8,642 bases of DNA from UBA817 sp049889215 (GTDB lineage Bacteria > Margulisbacteria > Marinamargulisbacteria > UBA817): the NCBI GenBank assembly GCA_049889215.1, contig JBMHDV010000002.1:1-8642 (forward strand), read 5' to 3'. The notes under the pieces are model-generated. The model did not search any database. It was not told the origin of the DNA and saw nothing but the letters and a program-made list of their open reading frames with translations. Every line of letters begins with the position of its first letter. Positions within the stretch are counted from its first letter, which is position 1. The translations under genes were made by a program, and so were the position numbers. Shown here piece after piece: positions 1-6,400 of this stretch.

Positions 1-639
1 AAAATCATTTTTATCGCAAACCCCAACAATCCAACTGGAACCATGCTCCCGCACAATGAAATCAAGCGTTTATTAGATGCAACCAGTAAAACAACGTTGG
101 TGGTATTGGATGAAGCCTATGCAGAGTATGTCACCGATCCCAATTACCCAAAAAGCTTGGACTTAATCAACGAATACCCCAATGTATTGGTCACCAGAAC
201 ATTCTCAAAAATATATGGCTTGGCCGCACTGCGAGTGGGCTATGGAATTGCTCAGCCGAACATTATTGAGGGGCTTCAAAAAGTACGCCAACCATTTAAC
301 GTCAATAGCATTGCGCTTGAGTGTGCAACAGCGGCATTAAATAACCAAGCATTTGTAAAGGAATCCATTCAGACCAACACTACTGGGAAAGCCTTCTTAC
401 TGGATGCGTTAAGTAATGTTGATTGTACGATTCCAGCATCTGAGGGTAACTTTTTGTACATTGAGTTTAAGCATATTGACGGCATTCGATTATGCAGCGA
501 TCTATTAAAACAAGGGGTCATTGTACGCTCTATGAAAAGTTTTGGACAAAACAATGCCATTCGTGTCACAATAGGCAGCCTAGAACAAAACCAGCGGTTT
601 ATAAAGGAGCTGCACGCATGTTTAAAAAAACAATCATAG
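1..639 (+). CDS. hisC: Histidinol-phosphate aminotransferase, C-terminal part (5' end outside window)
   Basis: HisC is a PLP-dependent class I/II aminotransferase that converts imidazole-acetol phosphate and glutamate to histidinol phosphate in histidine synthesis, in the cytosol. The frame is open from base 1, so the gene enters from upstream; 212 residues are visible of the roughly 350-370 usual for the family. Seen (window residue numbers): NPNNPTGT at 7-14; LDEAYAEY with the PLP-contacting Asp37 and Tyr40; TFSKIYGLAALRVGYG, with Lys70 (bases 208-210) as the Schiff-base lysine and Arg78; the HisC-typical RQPFNVNSIA; SEGNFLYI; and IRVTIG with Arg188, the expected substrate-carboxylate arginine. 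NPNNPTGT together with RQPFNVNS favours HisC over the related aminotransferases AspC and Cbl. The last 22 bases overlap coaE, suggesting one transcript and translational coupling. No catalytic residue is missing in the visible part. Confidence 0.93.
   Translation, partial: KIIFIANPNNPTGTMLPHNEIKRLLDATSKTTLVVLDEAYAEYVTDPNYPKSLDLINEYPNVLVTRTFSKIYGLAALRVGYGIAQPNIIEGLQKVRQPFNVNSIALECATAALNNQAFVKESIQTNTTGKAFLLDALSNVDCTIPASEGNFLYIEFKHIDGIRLCSDLLKQGVIVRSMKSFGQNNAIRVTIGSLEQNQRFIKELHACLKKQS
603..609 (+). promoter_or_regulatory. Shine-Dalgarno of coaE
   Basis: AAAGGAG lies 8 nt before the ATG at 618, inside the end of hisC. It decides the coaE start: the frame is open further upstream (an ATG at 492), but that extension would lie wholly within hisC, and family homology begins right after the 618 ATG. 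Confidence 0.8.
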
Positions 640-1190
640 GAATCACTGGACGAACTGGAAGCGGTAAATCACACGCTTGCAAGTGGATCAATACAAACAT
701 TTCCAGCGTTGAACACATTGATTGTGATAACATTGGGCATCAGGTGCTTGAAATGGCAGACATTAAACCAAAATTAATTGATGCATTCGGTGCATCCATC
801 GAAGAAAACAATAAAATCAATCGCTCAAAATTGGGCGACATCGTATTTAATAATAAGGCCGAGCTTTTAAAATTAAATACGATTGTTCACCCTAAAATTT
901 GTGATGAAGTTAACCGCATTATTCAAAGCACAACAAAGCAGGTGATTATTGTGGAAGGTGCTCTCATTCACCAAGTGGGCTTGGAGCATGTTTGCAATCA
1001 TACCATTTGCATTGATTCGCCAACCAAGGCCATTCTAGAACGGCGCCCGGATAAAGAGGTTATTTTAAGTAAACAGCCCAAAGCCAATGATTATATTAAT
1101 ATGTGCTCTCACACCATTAAAAATAATACGAGCATTGAGCTGTTCGAAAAAAAACTCGGTCAATTATTTGATCGATTAAACATTAACTAA
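618..1190 (+). CDS. coaE: Dephospho-CoA kinase
   Basis: CoaE phosphorylates the 3'-hydroxyl of dephospho-CoA with ATP, the last step of CoA synthesis. The protein is 190 residues, slightly shorter than the 200-210 common in the family. Seen: a P-loop GRTGSGKS at 11-18; HIDCDNIGHQVLE at 33-44, matching the DADxIAHxV substrate-binding block with Asp35/Asp37; INRSKLGDIVF at 67-77 (the R..L...VF block); IVHPKI at 89-94; VEGALI at 112-117 in place of the more usual VxxPLL; an Arg-rich lid near 142-143; and a C-terminal HTIKNNTSIELFEKKL resembling DxVIxNxGsxxeL. Divergence in the PLL and lid segments makes it an atypical member, but all main blocks are in order. It overlaps hisC by 22 bp upstream. 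Its last 15 bases are antisense to the last codons of the convergent minus-strand operon, so no separate terminator fits between them. Confidence 0.88.
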   Translation: MFKKTIIGITGRTGSGKSHACKWINTNISSVEHIDCDNIGHQVLEMADIKPKLIDAFGASIEENNKINRSKLGDIVFNNKAELLKLNTIVHPKICDEVNRIIQSTTKQVIIVEGALIHQVGLEHVCNHTICIDSPTKAILERRPDKEVILSKQPKANDYINMCSHTIKNNTSIELFEKKLGQLFDRLNIN

Positions 1191-3446
1191 ACGCTCAGCA
1201 ACAAATTCAGGAATTTGATCTTGGTTCGATTCATTGATTAATTCAAGCAGCGATGCATCAATATCAGAGAAATCATCCGCGGTAACCACTTTAATAAATT
1301 GCTGATTCACATCCTTCAATGATGATGATTCCAGTGACTTAAGCAATGATGTTGCTACCCAGCGATCCTGCTTCAAAACACGCATCTTTTGAACGTAATC
1401 ATTGATTGTATCGTTTAGCAATTCAATATCCGCAGTATCCATCGCTGCAACAGCGAGTCGTTGCAATGATTCAGACCGTATTTGATTATTGTCTAACAAT
1501 TGTTGAAACAATCGTCGCGGTAAGATGAACGTACCACCCGCTGCTGCCGCAAACGGGTTAATGCCCAATGAAGATGATCGACCTAAAGGGACATCTGGAT
1601 TGGATGCAATCGACCACAAATCATCGTAATCCGCGGATTGTCCCAAAACCAAGCACAATCCATTACCAACATAATGACCAAATGAGTCGCCACCAGTTTC
1701 AACAACCAAGGTCGCGGTTCCCATACGGTACCCCGCTTCTGAGTCAACATGGGCCGCATATAACTGGCCCCCTTGCAAGCCAACGCCACATTGTCGCCCC
1801 GCAAAACCAATGGTAATTTGCCCATCATTTTGCAAGTTGCCAGCAAAATCACTCACCGCATTCGCATAAAGGTCCAAGGCTTGGTTTCCGCCACCAAAAT
1901 AGGTTCCACCGGTTTGAACAATAAATTTACGATCGGCAAACATGGCTGCATTTTTTTGAAAGCGTGAGAAAAAACCAATCGCGCCAGGCGCACCATCCAG
2001 GTGGATCTCAACGTCATCTGTTTCAGTAAACAACGACTCAGCTCGTGCTTCATCATCCACTTGCTGACCACTTTTTTGGTCCGAAATTTTACTGACTGGA
2101 ATGGCCTGAATTGGCTGCCCATTACTGGACTGCTGTGACGCCAACCAACTTGAAAATTCAGAATGATCCGTTGGCCGTAACACCTCAGATAACTCGTTAT
2201 CTGATAACCGCCCCCCGGCAAGTTTATCTTGAATCCCAATTTCATGAGCAATGTTTGCAGCTTCATTAAAGACATTAAAAAATGCTGGCAATTGATCAAT
2301 TACAACCCTTGGATTAAACTTCTCAGGATTGGTTGTAATGTTTTTAGGGCAGTTTTCATGGCATTTCTTAGCAAATACACACTGCTCCAACCAAACCAAC
2401 GCCGCAGTACCAATTTTAATTTTATCGGCATGCATCCAGCCTAATATCATTTGTTCAGGTGTAAAAAAGTTATTGGAAAAATGAATATCCGTATCCAAAC
2501 CAGATGTTGCAAATGCTTCCCTAACCGCTCGAAGGGCCGTTAATCCATCAATAACAGTATTGGTACGAATGTCATTTTCACTGGCAGCGGTTCCACCGGT
2601 TCGTCCCCATTGCCCACCAGCTAAATTTAAGGTGGCACCAGCTCTTGCAACTGCAAGTGAACGTGCAACAACATTATACGCACTCGATACCTTAATAATC
2701 GGTTTATGTCCGGTTAATTGCTCCATAAAAATACGCCACAAAATCAATTCTTCAACTGACTTAATCGTCGGAACATTATTGGGTGATGGCACATCAATCC
2801 CAGGCTTAATTCCACGTAGGTTTGCAACCGCTGGCGTGTTTTTGGAACCAGGCACACGACCACCAATCGCATCTTTTGCGGTTTGACCACCTTTAAGTTC
2901 AGCTGCAAAATTGGGGAAGTTAACCCCTTTCAAAAATTGTCCCGAGGCAAATTGAAAAATTTGAGGATAAAACAACTGAGCAGAATAGGTTAACAACGGC
3001 TCCCCTGATGCATCACGAAGCAGCTTCTTAGTTAAAAAATCACCATCTTGATTGGGAATGTTCCCTTCACCAGCCGTATGGGTAAACCCATCCAATGGCG
3101 AAACATCGGAAGGATCATACTTTCCAGCCAATAGCGTGCGAAGAATAATCGAAAACATCACCAAGGAATACCACGCCGCAGGATTTAATGCCCCCAACGA
3201 CATACCATCAATTCCTGTACGAGCAATTAATGCCCGGGACAAAGGGTCCGTTTGTTTAAGTTGATCACGAATGCCAATTGCTAAATCTGTTGCATACGCC
3301 TCATCCAACCCATACGTTCTTGGATTTAGTGGATTGCCTGATTGTGACAGCCCCCGCCATTGTGCGCCAGAATTGATTGGCTGTGACAGCCACCGCCGTT
3401 GTGCCCCAAACAATCTTGTTAAACCAGACGGTCTAAATATTCTCAT
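1176..3446 (-). CDS. Split glutamate synthase: FMN/3Fe-4S barrel plus GXGXG-like domain
   Basis: This 756-residue protein corresponds to the C-terminal half of the GOGAT large subunit (GltB), where 2-oxoglutarate and ammonia form 2-iminoglutarate that FMN reduces to glutamate. Seen: an Arg-rich leader at 1-45; GMSLGALNPAAW (81-92) and THTAGEGN (122-129), matching GAMSxGALSxEAH and NTGEGG; AKDAIGGRVPGSK (190-202), matching AKPGEGGQLPGHK; GIDVPSPNNVPTIKSVEEL (216-234), matching GxxLISPPPHHDIYSIEDL; GGQWGRTGGTAAS (277-289) at the FMN-phosphate GHDGGTGAS loop; IGTAALVWLEQC (345-356) leading to Cys356, Cys362 and Cys366. From about 480, repeated glycine motifs such as TIGFAGRQCGVGLQGG (545-560) and LVVETGGDSFG (580-590) followed by VGNGLCLVLG (593-602) match the GXGXG beta-helix. 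The start is ATG 3446, with AAGGAG 6 nt away, rather than 3473 or 3452. Odd points: no amidotransferase domain (it is in the upstream gene), 3Fe-4S spacing CX5CX3C instead of CX5CX4C, and a DGGTG loop altered to GRTGG. The upstream gene overlaps by 14 bp. Assignment to the GOGAT fold is firm; the exact reaction is inferred. Confidence 0.85.
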   Translation of the reverse strand: MRIFRPSGLTRLFGAQRRWLSQPINSGAQWRGLSQSGNPLNPRTYGLDEAYATDLAIGIRDQLKQTDPLSRALIARTGIDGMSLGALNPAAWYSLVMFSIILRTLLAGKYDPSDVSPLDGFTHTAGEGNIPNQDGDFLTKKLLRDASGEPLLTYSAQLFYPQIFQFASGQFLKGVNFPNFAAELKGGQTAKDAIGGRVPGSKNTPAVANLRGIKPGIDVPSPNNVPTIKSVEELILWRIFMEQLTGHKPIIKVSSAYNVVARSLAVARAGATLNLAGGQWGRTGGTAASENDIRTNTVIDGLTALRAVREAFATSGLDTDIHFSNNFFTPEQMILGWMHADKIKIGTAALVWLEQCVFAKKCHENCPKNITTNPEKFNPRVVIDQLPAFFNVFNEAANIAHEIGIQDKLAGGRLSDNELSEVLRPTDHSEFSSWLASQQSSNGQPIQAIPVSKISDQKSGQQVDDEARAESLFTETDDVEIHLDGAPGAIGFFSRFQKNAAMFADRKFIVQTGGTYFGGGNQALDLYANAVSDFAGNLQNDGQITIGFAGRQCGVGLQGGQLYAAHVDSEAGYRMGTATLVVETGGDSFGHYVGNGLCLVLGQSADYDDLWSIASNPDVPLGRSSSLGINPFAAAAGGTFILPRRLFQQLLDNNQIRSESLQRLAVAAMDTADIELLNDTINDYVQKMRVLKQDRWVATSLLKSLESSSLKDVNQQFIKVVTADDFSDIDASLLELINESNQDQIPEFVAERLVNV
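3312..3446 (-). other. Presequence-like N-terminal leader of the FMN subunit
   Basis: Residues 1-45 contain seven Arg, no Lys and no Asp or Glu; the first acidic residue is Asp48. Hydrophobic residues are interspersed (MRIFRPSGLTRLFGAQ). Two R-x-L-S motifs (RWLS at 18-21, RGLS at 31-34) resemble the R-x-[F/Y/L]-[S/A] motif of mitochondrial presequence cleavage sites. There is no hydrophobic Sec core and no twin-arginine signal followed by a hydrophobic stretch. GOGAT homology begins only after about residue 45. What the leader does is unknown; targeting is inference. Confidence 0.5.
3343..3408 (-). repeat. Two-copy tandem repeat, 39-nt period, in the leader of the FMN subunit
   Basis: Bases 3343-3369 and 3382-3408 match at 24 of 27 positions (TGTGACAGCCnCCGCCnTTGTGCnCCA on the + strand). 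The period of 39 nt keeps the reading frame. In protein terms the units are GAQRRWLSQ and GAQWRGLSQ, 13 residues apart, so the duplication copies an R-x-L-S motif. Confidence 0.8.
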
Positions 3447-6400
3447 TTTCATCTCCTTGTGGATTTGCCCCATTGGGTAAATATTCTCGCATTACAGCTT
3501 CCAAATGGGGCCCAGCAACAATATTTGCTGGTTTTGTGGCAGAGTGCTGACAAAACAAACGCGAATCAGCCGTTGTTTCCAATGCTATTTTCACCTGTCG
3601 TGCCAGTGCTGTTTCAGATGCTGTAGGTTGTTTAAGGCCCCCACCCTTAATCGCCCCGCCACATTGGGAACACGTGCCATCACCACCACAATCAAATTTA
3701 TGTTTATTAAAACCAAGCTCTACAATAATACCGTCTAAAATTGATGAATGATCAGCATTTAAATTTTGAGATAAAAGCTTATCACCATTGGCTGCATAGA
3801 TATTTATTCCGTCTGGTAACGGTCGATTTAAAATCTCATCAACCATACTCGTCGCTGGCAACTCATCAGTAACAACAGGCGTTGCTGGAACGTGACCAGC
3901 ACCATTACCACTATCTACAACAGCCAACAACTGGGTCAACTCATGGTCGTTCACAGATCGGTTATCTAACAATTGCTCAATAATACGTTGCTGCATGTTG
4001 TTGTCAATGTAAACCCGGGATTTTTTAATGTCGTGCAATTTCGATGTCTTAATTCGCCGTTCATTTACCGAACCAAATCCGCGTGGGTCTGGTGCATCCA
4101 ATCGCGTCACATCATCCATAATGCCTTTCATATCACTACTTTTGTATGACCAACCAAGCGCTGACTCAGGAACAACATGTTGAAGCACATCCGGTGATTG
4201 TTGTGGAACATAGCCTTGAATCCGGGCACCGATGAATGGAATCGATGAAACAGGACCATCCAAGTCAATGACACCAGAGTCTGCATCATAGTCCGACACA
4301 CTTGCCTTAAAGACGATATTAATGCCATTGGCTGGCAACCGCCCCTCTGCAGGTGCCCAGTAACGTTGAAACTCATCTTTTAATTCTGATGGATCATCAC
4401 AAAAGATTCGAAATGGCTCATTGGTAGTTGCCAAACCATGCACCCAATCATCCTTCCAAAGCAACGATTCAGGTCCACGTCTTGCCAGAATATAAATTGG
4501 CATTGATTCAAATTGGCGACGCCATTTTTGAAACAATAGTGATGGGTTTTGGGATCGCTCATCCTCAACCCTCAATGCCTGAAGAACATCCCAAGACACA
4601 TTCCCAACCCCCTCAACAACGACCCCTGGGTACTTACGTTCTTCTTTAAACGGTTTGGGGATTTCAACCGCCTTTGTTGTTGAAATATCTCCAGCATAAG
4701 CAAAATCTAAAAATTCTCTGGCCGGCAATGTGGTTGATGGCGTTGGTGTTACAAGTGACCCCGTGCAGTTATAAACATGATCCGCCAACTGAAGCAATTG
4801 CTCACGAACCGTTCGTCGCGCACCCCCCATGTAAGTGACATCAGGGCGTTCTAACGTTGCATTAAATCGATGCAAAAAACTATCATACATGGATTGATGA
4901 TTACCAGAAATATAGGCCGCATTGCCACCTCGATGAATGATTTCCCGCTCAACCAACAAAATATGAAAGTGATTTTCAGGTAACGACTCAACAACACTAA
5001 CGCCACCTGGTCCAGCCCCCATAACAACAACAATTGGTTTATTGCTGGTGTTTTCAGTTGGCATAAATTCCATCGGGTAACCTTTATGAACTTCAAAAAT
5101 ACGATTAATTATAGGCTGTTGACTTGGGTCCTGCATCATGGTCGCACGTTCCATTGTTAATACCTGATTATCAGACATTCGCTTTGTCCCATAATCTCTG
5201 GCAACACCCGCCTGTTGCATCACGGCCCATTGCAACGCATCATGCACGCTAAATTGTTCGCCGCCATGGTTGGGCACACCCAAAAGTGCAGCCGTGGTTT
5301 GCATGCCTTCATAGTGAATAAGCCCCGCATCCTTCAATGCAGCTAACCGACTAACCCCTGTTCGCATGGCCAATGTTAATAGCGACCCTCGAACAGTGTC
5401 CAACTGCTGTTCATAATCGTCACCAGTCAGGTGAGGATGATAAATAAAATCTGCCCCAACATTCATTAATGTAAAAGCATCTTGAGCATGTTGAACCATA
5501 GGGGTAGTAACAATCAGATTCACTTTCTTTTGTGATTCTGACAAGCGATTGCACCCCAGCTGAGTCAATCGATTTGACACCGCTTTCACCACCAATTCTC
5601 TTGGGAAAATTGGCGTCTCATCATCCTTTAGAAACCGTAAATCTATGGTCGTGTTGCCCGCCGCTATTGCAGCATCCACCTGATCCAAAATGGGATCAAG
5701 TATTGCATCAAAATCTTCTTTATTATGGATGATACTCAATGCGTCTTGTTGTGAGCGTGTGGCATAAATAACACTTGCCTCTTCGGTTAATTGCTTATGC
5801 TGAAAATGAGATAATATGGGATGCAAAGCAATGGTGTCTTCACCATTATAAAAAATAACATCATTATGAGATGGATCAATCCCTACCGAGTTACTGGTAT
5901 TCGTAATGCCAGCGGTTGCCACTCGAGGAAACGGTCCGATTTGTCGCATTGAGCCCATCGCAACCTTTTGTGATTCATCTTCCAATGCCCGGTGGTACGG
6001 TTGTGTTGCATCAATATTGGGCAGATGAGTTGTAATTTGGTCTCCAGTCGTCGACATTTTATATGTTGGTTTAAACGATTTTGGGGATAATTTTTCATAG
6101 GTGTAATGTGTAATTAACCCATTTGAATCACGATGTGCTTTTAGTCGATTCACTCGACCAGGCGTCACCTGAACCTTTTGCCAATCTGGCAAATCAGTAC
6201 CGACATTTATGTTACTAACTGAACCAACACGGTACGCAACAATATCGCCGTTCTTATTTTTAGCAACATCCAAATAAGCTGGCCGTTGTGCCTGTGAGTC
6301 ATTAACAAAGTAAAAATCATCGTGGTACCCAATCATCATGGTTGCAGGGCCTTCGGCAACAAAACCAGTAACATATGCGTGATCATTCGGTTGAAAAACA

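Noticed and set aside
492..617. A longer start for coaE from the ATG at 492
   Set aside because: The extra 42 residues are a shifted reading of hisC. A good Shine-Dalgarno and the start of homology both support 618.
1202..1217. Inverted repeat CAAATTC-AG-GAATTTG as a terminator
   Set aside because: It is AT-rich, has a 2-nt loop, lies inside the FMN subunit gene and has no T-run after it on either strand.
1853..2299. Open minus-strand frame of 148 codons within the FMN subunit
   Set aside because: It is a shadow of the real gene in another frame, with no homology and no Shine-Dalgarno that I can see. The same holds for the open frames near 3052, 3271, 5532, 6375 and 7143 on the plus strand.
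3447..3473. Starts at 3473 or 3452 for the FMN subunit
   Set aside because: The 3473 ATG has no Shine-Dalgarno and the 3452 ATG abuts AAGGAG; 3446 has the right spacing.
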